64,000 nucleotides of DNA, from the NCBI RefSeq assembly GCF_025847275.1, contig NZ_JAOZEV010000017.1, forward strand, positions 42,547 to 106,546. Direction: 5' to 3'. This document shows positions 1 to 8,089 of the stretch, piece by piece. The notes beneath the pieces were generated by a model. It did no database searches, had not been told where the DNA came from, and saw only the letters and a program-made list of their open reading frames with translations. Position 1 is the stretch's first letter; each line of letters begins with the position of its first letter. A program made the translations under genes and the position numbers. The stretch comes from Flavobacterium frigoritolerans. Lineage in GTDB: Bacteria; Bacteroidota; Bacteroidia; Flavobacteriales; Flavobacteriaceae.

Positions 1-1
1 A

Positions 2-391
2 ATGGAAAATAACAAGATATCTATACTTAAAATTAATAATATAGACAATGAAGTCCAAACTAAAATAGTTGAAGTAATTAATTCTTTTGAAAATAATTTT
101 TCTATACCTGCTTGGTTTATATTTAAATTAAAAAATTTAACCGAAGATGATTTATGGAAAAATGAGTATCTAATGGATTACAATACATGGATAAAGAAAA
201 TAGAAAATAAAAAATGGAAAATTGGAAAAATAAAAACGGATAATCTATATTTTGAAATCAGTTTTATATTGGAGAATCAAACCAATTTTTCTGAAATTTT
301 ATGTATAATTAGTCTTTTAGAAATAAATCTAGATGATGTATATATTGATGATTACTACTTTGGAGTATATTCTCCTAGTAAATTACCATAG
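2..391 (+). CDS. Hypothetical protein, probable orphan immunity protein
   Basis: A 129-residue soluble, acidic, lysine/asparagine-rich protein with no signal peptide or membrane segment and no motif I recognise. The ATG is at the window edge, so an upstream in-frame start cannot be excluded. It heads a run of small unrelated genes and toxin fragments on the same strand (546-2844), which is the usual layout of immunity cassettes behind a polymorphic toxin. The immunity role is inferred from that context alone. Confidence 0.55.
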   Translation: MENNKISILKINNIDNEVQTKIVEVINSFENNFSIPAWFIFKLKNLTEDDLWKNEYLMDYNTWIKKIENKKWKIGKIKTDNLYFEISFILENQTNFSEILCIISLLEINLDDVYIDDYYFGVYSPSKLP

Positions 392-495
392 TGTCTAGAT
401 TTAATTTCTTCTGTTTATTTGAAGATTCTTCAGGTAATAGTCGAAACTTAGATTCATAATAATATATTAAATTACACCAACGGGTTAAATTAATT

Positions 496-540
496 ATGAA
501 GTACACAGAATTACAGGCAATGGAAATAGCTGAAGAATAA
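496..540 (+). other. Very short ORF remnant
   Basis: A 14-codon frame beginning MKYTELQAMEIAEE and ending in TAA. The sequence resembles the first residues of small immunity-type proteins, so I read it as the broken 5' end of a lost immunity gene rather than a functional peptide. Between 392 and 545 I see nothing else. Confidence 0.2.
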
Positions 541-545
541 TAAAA

Positions 546-692
546 ATGTTTATAGAATTTTTTAATAAATACCCAGACTATAAAATAGAAGAAAAACCAA
601 CCGATTTAACTATTAAAAAGTATTCGAAAATATTGCCGTCAGAATTGATGGAATTTTGGAAAGAATATGGGGATAGAAAAACCTATTTCTGA
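546..692 (+). pseudogene. Truncated GAD-like/Tdi1-type immunity fragment
   Basis: From the ATG at 546 the frame reads about 42 residues that look like the N-terminus of a GAD-like-domain immunity protein: FFNKYPDY, then an LPSELMEFWKEYG motif. It breaks after KEYG, where such proteins normally run on for over 100 residues, and stops at 690-692. The break falls where a different frame (ATG 667) becomes a toxin-like sequence. What is seen is the early stop and the change of homologous frame; a recombination junction is inferred. The family call is from memory of the motif. Confidence 0.5.
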
Positions 693-1043
693 TATTGCAG
701 AAGCTATGAATTATGATCCGTATGCAGGCAGTAATATATTTAATATACCAGAAGCTTTAAGGAAATTAGGAATTGATAATATAGAAGGACAAAAAGCAGG
801 TATGGATATAACTCAACTTGAAACAGCTTTAAATGACGGAGATAAAGCGATTGTTAGTGTTAAAACTGCAGAAGGAGTTCCTCATGCTGTTATTGTTGAT
901 GGTATTCAAAATGGACAAGTTACTATTAGAGAGCCCCATTACCTATAGGGCAGGGATCATCTTATTTGATACCTACTTCTGAATTCAATAGTGCATGGGC
1001 AAGATTTGAAGGACTTGGAAAAACAGTAATAATTAAAAAATAA
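667..1043 (+). pseudogene. Papain-fold toxin C-terminal fragment, frameshifted
   Basis: The frame from 667 to 948 encodes a segment resembling the later part of papain/C39-like toxin domains. It includes PHAVIVDGI, where the His would be the second catalytic residue, and IREP just after it. No N-terminal catalytic Cys segment is present, so the enzyme would be dead. After IREP the frame hits TAG at 946-948. If the two bases at 934-935 are skipped, reading continues as PLPIGQGSSYLIPTSEF and on to a stop at 1041-1043, a plausible natural C-terminus. This is therefore a doubly broken toxin module (5' truncation and a 2-base frameshift in a run of four Cs). Confidence 0.55.
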
Positions 1044-1048
1044 AATTT

Positions 1049-1501
1049 ATGGAAACATATGACTTATATATTATAAACGCAATCAATACTCTTGACCAAA
1101 ATTCATTAGATATTTATGAGATAAAACAAGAAAAACTGAGTAATAATTCTTTTTTAGAATCAAAATTAGACTTGAAAAAAGCAAAAGAATTAAAAAATGT
1201 ATTAAGTAAAAAAAATATATCATCATTAATAGTTCCTATTGAATATAAAGAACCAAAGATCGATTATTTTGAAGCAAGGAAAATAGCGGAAGAAGAGTAT
1301 ATAATGGTAAAAAATAAAGAAATTAAAAGATATGGAGATTTAAAAGATGCTCCTAATAATCCTATGTGGTATACTTTTATTGCTGATGATTACAAATTAC
1401 AAGAAGAAGGCTACGTACCAGGGTATTGGGGGTGTTCCATTGATAAAATTACAGGAAGAATTGTAGATAAAAAAGAGATTATTTATTACCAATTTCTATA
1501 A
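1049..1501 (+). CDS. Hypothetical protein, probable immunity protein
   Basis: A 150-residue soluble protein whose ATG lies 5 bases after the end of the toxin fragment at 667-1043. That is the tight toxin-then-immunity spacing seen in polymorphic toxin loci, so it is the likely cognate immunity gene of that fragment. The N-terminal 70 residues are charged and helical-looking; the C-terminal part is aromatic, with a PMWYTFIADDY stretch and GYWGCSIDKITG. The last motif recalls PepSY-like or similar small beta domains, but I cannot name a family. No signal peptide. Confidence 0.6.
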   Translation: METYDLYIINAINTLDQNSLDIYEIKQEKLSNNSFLESKLDLKKAKELKNVLSKKNISSLIVPIEYKEPKIDYFEARKIAEEEYIMVKNKEIKRYGDLKDAPNNPMWYTFIADDYKLQEEGYVPGYWGCSIDKITGRIVDKKEIIYYQFL

Positions 1502-1519
1502 TAGCTAATTAGTAATAGT

Positions 1520-1795
1520 GTGTTAATTTTATTAATTTGTTTTTTAGGTAGTGATTTTATTGATGCACATACTCATCAAAGTCATCATGCTAAACAGCAC
1601 AATCAATTAGGAGACGAAGCATATAATAAACAAACTCGATTAGAAAAAGAACAATATGTTAGAGATGAATTAATGAAAAACAAAGAAATTTTAACAGAAA
1701 AGCAAATTAATCATGCAGAAGCATATATTAAATCTATCGAAAATGGTCATTGGCCAGCTACAGATTTGAATACTGGGCTATACATTTTAAAATAA
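1520..1795 (+). pseudogene. Toxin-like C-terminal tail (degraded)
   Basis: An open frame with only a GTG as possible start. The first ten residues are hydrophobic and look like chance translation. From about 1550 it becomes a charged, histidine-rich helical sequence (DAHTHQSHHAKQHNQ, then a Glu/Lys-rich helix, ending PATDLNTGLYILK). It ends 5 bases before the next immunity-like gene at 1801. The arrangement suggests the last 80 or so residues of another toxin module whose upstream part has been lost. It could also be a real small protein. Confidence 0.4.
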
Positions 1796-1800
1796 AAACT

Positions 1801-2187
1801 ATGAAATTAAGCAAGATACAATTAATAGACAAGATTAATATATTTAAAGAAAAATTTCATCTAAAAGGAGGTGAAGTTACAGATTTTAAATTTTATCCTA
1901 AAATTGGGAAAGGAGAAAATTATTGGATTGTTACACAGTCATACGAACTATTTGGAGAAATTGAAAATTTTTTTTACATGATTTCTGACGATACTGGGGT
2001 GGTAATACAAACCATGAATGGACATGGTATTAACCCCCACCTAGGAGTTCAAATAGAAGATGAAGCCTTAAGAAAAGAATGGGAAGATTTTGATGAAGAA
2101 GAATTTAATAAAAAAAATACTTTGCCTAAAGAAAACCCAAAATCAGATAAACCCAAAGGAGATTGGTCTGTTTTGATTAGAAGGTAA
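1801..2187 (+). CDS. Hypothetical protein, probable immunity protein
   Basis: A 128-residue soluble protein. I chose the ATG at 1801 rather than an in-frame ATG at 1750, because 1750 lies inside the preceding frame and the intervening residues look like noise. The core (VTDFKFYPKIGKGENYWIVT, SYELFGEIENFFYMISDDTG) looks like a small beta-sheet immunity domain. A charged linker with an EDFDEEEFNKK stretch and a basic tail follow. It follows the toxin-like tail by 5 bases, so it is plausibly its cognate immunity gene. No family assigned. Confidence 0.6.
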   Translation: MKLSKIQLIDKINIFKEKFHLKGGEVTDFKFYPKIGKGENYWIVTQSYELFGEIENFFYMISDDTGVVIQTMNGHGINPHLGVQIEDEALRKEWEDFDEEEFNKKNTLPKENPKSDKPKGDWSVLIRR

Positions 2188-2247
2188 TATGGTTTTCTAT
2201 AATTTTTTATATATTCGTATTTTAATTTTGCAAATAAATTCTTACTC

Positions 2248-2844
2248 ATGGAAGTGTCTCAGGATAATATCAAGATTGCCAAGTTTGTTGCTGGTTCAAT
2301 AGGATTTGAACCCCATGTTTATCCATATTGGGATGACAGTAAGGAGAAATCTATAGATATTTTAAGTTTAGTAGATCCCATTAATAAAAATGTTAGATTT
2401 TACTCATCAATTGGAGTCTCAGATTATCCTAATAAAATTGAAATTAAAAATGATGAGGTAATAAACATTCCGATTGAAATTTTAATAAGTGGATATTCTA
2501 AATTTGATAAAATTGCTAATATTTTATCTACTTGTTGTTTTTATATTATTAAAGATAAATGGTCTTGTCAGCCTAATGATGTTTATAAGAATATCATTGA
2601 TTTATATTACCCTAAAAAAGAGATGAAACACATTATGTTTAATGCTCCTTTTCTTTGGGAAGATAAATTAGTTCCATTAAAATTAGATTCCAAGCAAGTA
2701 CATTTTTTATTTGCAATTCCAATATCAGATAATGAATTAGAATATAAAAATAAAAATGGAGCAAAAGCTTTAATAGCTTTATTTCAATCAAAGAATGTAG
2801 ATGTTTTTGATATAGAAAGAAATTCGGTAGAGTTTCTTACTTAG
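2248..2844 (+). CDS. Suppressor-of-fused (SUFU) domain protein, probable immunity protein
   Basis: A 198-residue cytoplasmic protein with the layout of bacterial SUFU-domain proteins: YSSIGVSDYPNK in the first third, EILISGY next, then MFNAPFLWEDKL and VHFLFAIPISDNE. SUFU-like domains are among the commonest immunity domains of bacterial polymorphic toxin systems and often stand as orphans in immunity arrays, which fits this position at the end of the 1-2850 array. Start is the ATG at 2248, 60 bases after the previous stop. Which toxin it would neutralise cannot be seen. Confidence 0.75.
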   Translation: MEVSQDNIKIAKFVAGSIGFEPHVYPYWDDSKEKSIDILSLVDPINKNVRFYSSIGVSDYPNKIEIKNDEVINIPIEILISGYSKFDKIANILSTCCFYIIKDKWSCQPNDVYKNIIDLYYPKKEMKHIMFNAPFLWEDKLVPLKLDSKQVHFLFAIPISDNELEYKNKNGAKALIALFQSKNVDVFDIERNSVEFLT

Positions 2845-2962
2845 TTTTTTTCTATAAAGGAAAGAGTATTAGCTTCAATGATATTTAATCTCTGTGTTAC
2901 CTTTTTTAGTTTTAGAACTTAAAAATTTGTAAAATAAACTTAGTCTAAGTCTCTTTTAACAA

Positions 2963-2998
2963 AATAAAATAAGAGCAATCAATTCTTGTTATTTTATT
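2963..2998. terminator. Weak hairpin between convergent genes
   Basis: AATAAAATAA (2963-2972) pairs with TTATTTTATT (2989-2998), overlapping the stop of the minus-strand GNAT gene. It is AT-only and weak, but sits where the SUFU gene and the GNAT gene converge. Confidence 0.3.
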
Positions 2999-3635
2999 CA
3001 AGGATAACAGCAGATGTATAAAGGCTATAAATTTCCCATCCTAAAGATTGATATAGTGATTTGCCTTCTTCTGTAGCAACAAGAAAATTGTTATGAACGT
3101 CATTGGCTAATGCAATTTTTTCAAGTTCTTTCATCAGGAAAGTAGCAAGACCATTTCTTCTATGATTAGCTTCGGTTGAGATTCTATCATAAACAGCAAA
3201 ATCATCAACAAGAACAACTCGGCCTATAGAAGCCAGCTCGCCATCTTTGGTAACAATTCGAACGACAAAGGTAGTATTGTAGTTCTCAAATTCAAGTTTA
3301 TAATAATCACTTAAACAACCACTAGGAAAACTCATTTGATTATAAGCCGACATCATATAAGCTTGAGGCTGAATCACCCATTTTTTTGGTAATATATCTT
3401 TTAATTCGTCAGCAGAAGTACAAACCTTTAAATAGATCCAAGGTTGGTCAATAGATTTTGATAATTGAATATAATCATCATTAGGTTCAGAAAAAACATA
3501 GCGTTTTTTCTGATTTTCGTAACCTACATCTATCATATAACCAGATTTATATTTAAGAGGCAAAGGTAATTCTCTTGATAAAGCCCAACCTTTTAGCCAT
3601 TTTTCTAGAATATTAAGAGGAACACTTTTTTTCAT
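2994..3635 (-). CDS. GNAT family N-acetyltransferase
   Basis: 213 residues. The C-terminal half carries a GNAT fold: beta strands around ASIGRVVLVDDFAVYDRIST, then the acetyl-CoA loop ANHRRNGLATFLM (a variant of Q/R-x-x-G-x-G/A), and ATEEGKSLYQSLGWEIYS as motif B. The N-terminal ~100 residues are an extra domain of unknown role, so the substrate is not predictable. It is transcribed away from the pentose-phosphate operon and is not in an operon with the immunity array. Start ATG 3635. Confidence 0.8.
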   Translation of the reverse strand: MKKSVPLNILEKWLKGWALSRELPLPLKYKSGYMIDVGYENQKKRYVFSEPNDDYIQLSKSIDQPWIYLKVCTSADELKDILPKKWVIQPQAYMMSAYNQMSFPSGCLSDYYKLEFENYNTTFVVRIVTKDGELASIGRVVLVDDFAVYDRISTEANHRRNGLATFLMKELEKIALANDVHNNFLVATEEGKSLYQSLGWEIYSLYTSAVILE

Positions 3636-3940
3636 CGCACTATGAAGTTAATGTTGTAAACGGAAGGTAAGGTAAAAATTATATATTAGATTGATACGCA
3701 TATTTCATTTAAATTAGTAGTTGTAAGAGAGCCACAATAGTATTGGAAAAAAAATAATTCGGAAAACAATTGTCCGTACTTCAGGGGTTTGCTTTTGTTT
3801 GAAAAGAAAGTCAAAGAGCTGTTTTAGGAGGACAAACATATCCTATCTGTCTAGGTATTTATCGTATTATCAAGAAGCTTTATGATTGTCTTTTATTATG
3901 TAGGCGATTATACTCTTAATTAAGATCTATATAAAAATAA
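3636..3940. other. Intergenic region without recognisable gene
   Basis: About 300 bases between the GNAT start and the terminator. All frames are broken by stops, and I recognise no RNA or repeat. A promoter for the GNAT gene must lie near 3640-3720 but shows no clear TAnnTTTG box. Confidence 0.4.
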
Positions 3941-3976
3941 AAAGTGGCAGTTTCACACTTATGAAACTGCCACTTT
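3941..3976 (-). terminator. Strong terminator of the gnd-zwf-pgl operon
   Basis: AAAGTGGCAGTTTCA (3941-3955) and TGAAACTGCCACTTT (3962-3976) form a perfect 15-bp stem with a 6-base loop. It is flanked by A-rich sequence on the left and a T run on the right, so it would work on either strand. The only gene ending nearby is pgl on the minus strand (stop near 4048). Confidence 0.85.
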
Positions 3977-4047
3977 TTTTATGAAGTAAATTTTAAAAAA
4001 TATACTATCTAATTCTATTTTTTTTACAAAATAGCTTCAGTTTCCCG

Positions 4048-4767
4048 TTAGGCGTTTAGCCCAGCAGCACTATTATCTACTAAAAATAATAATTCACCCG
4101 AAACTGGTTTAATTAACTGCATTGGGTAGGTATTAGGATTATAATCTCCGTATAATACTTCTTTCAGTGCATGAGTCTTTTTTTGACCAAAAGCAACTAC
4201 GATTATCTTCTCTGCTTTATTTATTAAAGGAGCAGTTAAAGTAATACGATGCATATTTTGTGATTCTAATCGGTAGGCTGCTACCCATTTTGTTTGTTCC
4301 TGAAGCACTGCTTCACCTGGAAAAAGAGAGGCAGTATGTCCGTCGTCTCCAAGACCTAGCAAAATAAGATCAAATTTTCCGTCAGCACCTAAAACAGTTC
4401 TAATAGATTGCTCATATTCAACTGCATAATCTTCGGGCGAAACCCCATCTTTATACATCGGGAATACATTGTTCTCAGGGATTGGTACATGACTTAAAAG
4501 GGTATCAAAAGACATTTTTGCATTACTGAGATCGTTTTCAAGAGGTACCCAGCGCTCATCACCCCAAAATATATAAACTTTATTCCAGTCTATCTTGGTT
4601 TTGTATTCGGGAGAAGCTAATAGTTTGTACATACCTGCTGGAGATGAACCTCCTGTAAGTACGGCTGTAAAGCTTCCTTTTTCGAGTATTGCTTTTTTTG
4701 CAGCTGCTACAAAAAGGTCAGCAGCTTTACTATTTATTCCTGCTATAGTATTATATACTTGTATCAT
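4048..4767 (-). CDS. pgl: 6-phosphogluconolactonase
   Basis: Hydrolyses 6-phosphoglucono-1,5-lactone to 6-phosphogluconate, the second step of the oxidative pentose-phosphate pathway, in the cytoplasm. At 239 residues it has the usual length of the SugE/DevB family. Signature stretches are LTGGSSPAGMYKLL near residue 38, VYIFWGDERWVP near 67 and ILLGLGDDGHTASLFPG near 137, the last bearing the conserved catalytic Asp/His region. It is the third gene of an operon, 11 bases behind zwf, so the product of each enzyme is the substrate of the next. Confidence 0.95.
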   Translation of the reverse strand: MIQVYNTIAGINSKAADLFVAAAKKAILEKGSFTAVLTGGSSPAGMYKLLASPEYKTKIDWNKVYIFWGDERWVPLENDLSNAKMSFDTLLSHVPIPENNVFPMYKDGVSPEDYAVEYEQSIRTVLGADGKFDLILLGLGDDGHTASLFPGEAVLQEQTKWVAAYRLESQNMHRITLTAPLINKAEKIIVVAFGQKKTHALKEVLYGDYNPNTYPMQLIKPVSGELLFLVDNSAAGLNA

Positions 4768-4778
4768 TTTAAACTTTT

Positions 4779-6287
4779 TTATTTCACAATATTTTGCGTG
4801 TTAGCAACCCAAGCGTGTCCTTGGCGGGCAAGTAATTCATCTGCAGCTTCAGGTCCCCAGCTTCCAGCTTTATAATTAGGAAAATCAGTTGGTGCATTAT
4901 TTTTCCATACTTCCTGAATTGTATCAATTGCATCCCATGCCTGTTCAACCTGATCCCAACGCATAAATAGAGTAGGATCTCCTGCTAAAGCATCAGAGAG
5001 TAGTGTTTCATAAGCCTCTGGTGACATTGTAGAACATTGAAAATAATCAAAAATCATTTCTGCAGGTTGTAAAGAAAGAGATAAGCCCGGTTTTTTAGTC
5101 ATAAACTGTAACTTAATATCCATTGCAGGTTGAATATTTATGATAAGCCTGTTAGGTGTCATTCCTTGATTGTCATATGAAAATGAGGAATGGGGTACAG
5201 GTTTAAATTGGATGATAATAGAAGATTGTTTTTCTTGCATTCTTTTTCCTGTACGCAAATAAAAAGGAACACCCTGCCATCTCCAGTTATCAAGATAAAT
5301 TTTCATTGCCACATAGGTTTCTGTATTCGAGTCTGGTGCTATCCCTTTATCATTTCGGTAGGAAGGAACAGGCTTGTCTTTTATAAAGCCTTCATCATAT
5401 TGACCTCTAACGGTGTAATGATTTACCTCATCTGGTTTTATGCGTCGAATAGATTTTAGTACATCTGCTTTACGGTTTCGTATGTCATCTGCTCCTAATG
5501 AAGCAGGAGCTTCCATTGCAGTCATACATAAAATTTGCAGCAAATGATTTTGTATCATATCTTTTAAAGCACCAACTCCTTCATAAAAACCACCGCGTTC
5601 TTCAACACCCACTTCTTCTGCTACAGTAATCTGAACAAAATCAATGAAGTTACGACTCCATAATGGCTCAAACATAGAATTTCCAAAACGAAACGCAAGT
5701 ATATTCTGAACCGTTTCTTTACCTAGATAATGATCAATACGGTAAATTTGTTCTTCTTTAAAAGTTTGTGATAGCATTTCATTAAGATCAATCGCAGAGC
5801 TTTTATCATAGCCAAAAGGTTTTTCGATAATGATACGATCTTGTTTGGCATTGGCTGCTAAACGTAACTTTTTCATGTTACCAGAGATTGTTGCTATAAA
5901 TGAAGGAGCTATAGAAAGGTAAAAAAGTCTATTGGCACGCGCACCAAAAGTTCGATCAATACTATTTAACTTCGAATCTAATTCTTGGTATGATTCTTCC
6001 TTGTCAATATCGTGCCTCAAATAGGTTATATGGGAAATGAATTTCTGAGTTTCTTCGTTAGAAAGTGCTGCTTTTCTTGAAAAACTATTTAAGTTTTCTA
6101 TTACATAACTGTGAAATTCTTCATCGCTTTTCTCAGCTCTTCCTAAGGCAATAATCTGAAATTTTTCAGGCATACGGCCATCGAGAAATAGATTTTGGAA
6201 TGCTGGAAAAAGCTTTCTTTTTGCTAAGTCACCAGATGATCCAAAAATGACAATTATAGTTGGATCAGTATTTTTAACATTATTCAT
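4779..6287 (-). CDS. zwf: Glucose-6-phosphate dehydrogenase
   Basis: Oxidises glucose 6-phosphate to 6-phosphogluconolactone with NADP+, the committed step of the oxidative pentose-phosphate pathway. 502 residues, typical for bacterial enzymes. The N-terminus has the dinucleotide loop IFGSSGDLAKRKL (residues 14-26). IIEKPFGYD (about 152-160) and the active-site motif RIDHYLGKE (about 183-191, with the catalytic His region) follow. It lies 20 bases downstream of gnd and 11 bases upstream of pgl on the minus strand. No truncation or missing key residue seen. Confidence 0.97.
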   Translation of the reverse strand: MNNVKNTDPTIIVIFGSSGDLAKRKLFPAFQNLFLDGRMPEKFQIIALGRAEKSDEEFHSYVIENLNSFSRKAALSNEETQKFISHITYLRHDIDKEESYQELDSKLNSIDRTFGARANRLFYLSIAPSFIATISGNMKKLRLAANAKQDRIIIEKPFGYDKSSAIDLNEMLSQTFKEEQIYRIDHYLGKETVQNILAFRFGNSMFEPLWSRNFIDFVQITVAEEVGVEERGGFYEGVGALKDMIQNHLLQILCMTAMEAPASLGADDIRNRKADVLKSIRRIKPDEVNHYTVRGQYDEGFIKDKPVPSYRNDKGIAPDSNTETYVAMKIYLDNWRWQGVPFYLRTGKRMQEKQSSIIIQFKPVPHSSFSYDNQGMTPNRLIINIQPAMDIKLQFMTKKPGLSLSLQPAEMIFDYFQCSTMSPEAYETLLSDALAGDPTLFMRWDQVEQAWDAIDTIQEVWKNNAPTDFPNYKAGSWGPEAADELLARQGHAWVANTQNIVK

Positions 6288-6307
6288 TGTTTTTCACTTA
6301 AAGTTTC

Positions 6308-7714
6308 TTAATCATTCCATTGGGTATGAAAAGTGCCTGGTAGATCAGTACGTTCGTAGGTATGTGCTCCAAAATAATCGCGCTGTGCCTGAATTAGGTT
6401 TGTTGGAAGTTTTTCGGATCTGTAAGCATCAAAATAGGCTAATGAGTTCATAAGCCCAGCCACAGGTAATCCTTTTTGTACAGCAAATTGAATAACTTCT
6501 CTAATGCCAGTTTGAGTTTCATTGAATTTTTTTGCGATATCAGAATCTAAAAGTATGTTTGGCAGATTGGCATCTTTAGCAAATGCTTTTCTAAAATCTT
6601 CAAGAACATCTGCACGGATGATACAACCTCCACGCCAAATTTTTGTAACAGTTTCTAAATTTAACTCATAGTTATATTCCTTAGATGCAGTTCTAAGCTG
6701 TGCTAGTCCTTGAGCATAAGTAATTAGGATAGAAAAGTATAATGCATCTTTTAGAGCACTAATAGCTTCGGGTGCGTTTACAGTAGCTTGTTTGTCATTC
6801 CAAACTAATTTAGTAGCAGCCTCAATTCTTTCAGGCTTACTTTTTGACATATCACGCATAAAAACTGCTGCATCAATGGTAGGGACTGGTACTTGCAGAT
6901 CCATAGCATTTTGAGAAGTCCATTTTCCTGTTCCTTTAGATTTTGCCCAATCAGATATCAGGTTAATCAATCTCACTCCATTTGGCTCTTTTACTTTAAG
7001 GATAGCAGCTGTAATTTCGATTAAGAACGACTTAAGATCGGTTTGATTCCATTCTTCAAAAGTTTTTTCTATCGTATCTTCATCCAGATTATAACCGCGT
7101 TTCATCAGGTCATAAATTTCAGAAATAAGTTGCATGATTCCGTACTCAATTCCGTTGTGAACCATTTTTACATAGTTACCTGCTGAACCATTTCCTAAAT
7201 ATTCTACACATGGTTCACCATCTACTTTGGCAGCTATAGCTTCAAATATAGGGCGAAGTCTCTCGTAAGCTTTTTTATCACCTCCCGGCATCATACTAGG
7301 ACCAAATCTGGCTCCTTGTTCTCCTCCGGAAATCCCCATACCAAAGAAATGAATTCCTTTAGCAGATAATTCAAGGAATCGTCTATCAGTATCAGTGAAG
7401 TAAGTATTACCACCATCTATTATAATATCTCCTTCATCCAGATGTGGCAAAAGGCTTTGAATAGCACTATCTACAGGTTTACCAGCAGGTACCAAAAGCA
7501 TAATTGCTCTTGGACGTTTGATAAGTTCTACAAAATGTTTAACGTCAGTTGTTGCTTCTAATGTATGTTCTGAATCAGCCTCCTGTTGTAAAGAATTGAC
7601 TTTTTCTGTATCTAAATCTAAACCTGCTGCAGCAAATTTATGGCTGGCAATGTTTAAAAGTAGGTTACGACCCATTACGCCGAGTCCGACAATGCCAAAA
7701 TCAAATGTGTTCAT
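6308..7714 (-). CDS. gnd: 6-phosphogluconate dehydrogenase, decarboxylating
   Basis: Converts 6-phosphogluconate to ribulose 5-phosphate, CO2 and NADPH. 468 residues, the size of the long NADP-dependent form. The Rossmann motif GLGVMGRNL is at residues 10-18, the substrate motif GISGGEQGARFGPSMMPGG near 127, and the catalytic VKMVHNGIEYG near 182. It is the first gene of gnd-zwf-pgl, so gene order is the reverse of the reaction order. An 11-bp inverted repeat lies about 105-135 bases upstream. Confidence 0.97.
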   Translation of the reverse strand: MNTFDFGIVGLGVMGRNLLLNIASHKFAAAGLDLDTEKVNSLQQEADSEHTLEATTDVKHFVELIKRPRAIMLLVPAGKPVDSAIQSLLPHLDEGDIIIDGGNTYFTDTDRRFLELSAKGIHFFGMGISGGEQGARFGPSMMPGGDKKAYERLRPIFEAIAAKVDGEPCVEYLGNGSAGNYVKMVHNGIEYGIMQLISEIYDLMKRGYNLDEDTIEKTFEEWNQTDLKSFLIEITAAILKVKEPNGVRLINLISDWAKSKGTGKWTSQNAMDLQVPVPTIDAAVFMRDMSKSKPERIEAATKLVWNDKQATVNAPEAISALKDALYFSILITYAQGLAQLRTASKEYNYELNLETVTKIWRGGCIIRADVLEDFRKAFAKDANLPNILLDSDIAKKFNETQTGIREVIQFAVQKGLPVAGLMNSLAYFDAYRSEKLPTNLIQAQRDYFGAHTYERTDLPGTFHTQWND

Positions 7715-7802
7715 AGTTTTTTAAATTAACTAAGTTATTAGTGAGTTTTTATTTGTAATGCATTGAAATAATGAGTAGTTATGCTGTTTTTTTAATGCGT
7801 TA

Positions 7803-7847
7803 CAAAAGTCCGAATTCTATTTGGATGACAGTTTTTTGTCATCCAAA
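7803..7847 (-). promoter_or_regulatory. Inverted repeat and -7-like box upstream of gnd
   Basis: TTTGGATGACA (7820-7830) and TGTCATCCAAA (7837-7847) are a perfect 11-bp inverted repeat with a 6-base spacer and no T run after either arm, so an operator is likelier than a terminator. Just downstream on the minus strand is GACTTTTG (7803-7810), one base off the TAnnTTTG box. The repeat would then overlap the -33 region, which fits repression or local activation of gnd-zwf-pgl. The regulator is not identifiable here. Confidence 0.5.
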
Positions 7848-8089
7848 AACGGTTGCGCTAAGTTAAATAAAAAGGTTGGAATACTATAGAATAAACTAGT
7901 TGATCTATTGTATTGGCTCAGCCGCATTTAAGAATCGTACTTATCGATAGGGATTTAAAAAGCTAAAAAATAAGAATATTAAATGGCATTGTTATTTTAG
8001 AACAGCTATTTAGATGTTACTTATGTAGTTTATGTTAATTGAATTTAAACGTATCAATTGGACTTTTTGTTCTGACAAATTAGTAGGTT
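7848..8089. other. Intergenic region without recognisable gene
   Basis: Between the gnd regulatory repeat and the end of the repeat-protein gene. No open frame, hairpin with T run or RNA gene recognised. Confidence 0.35.
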
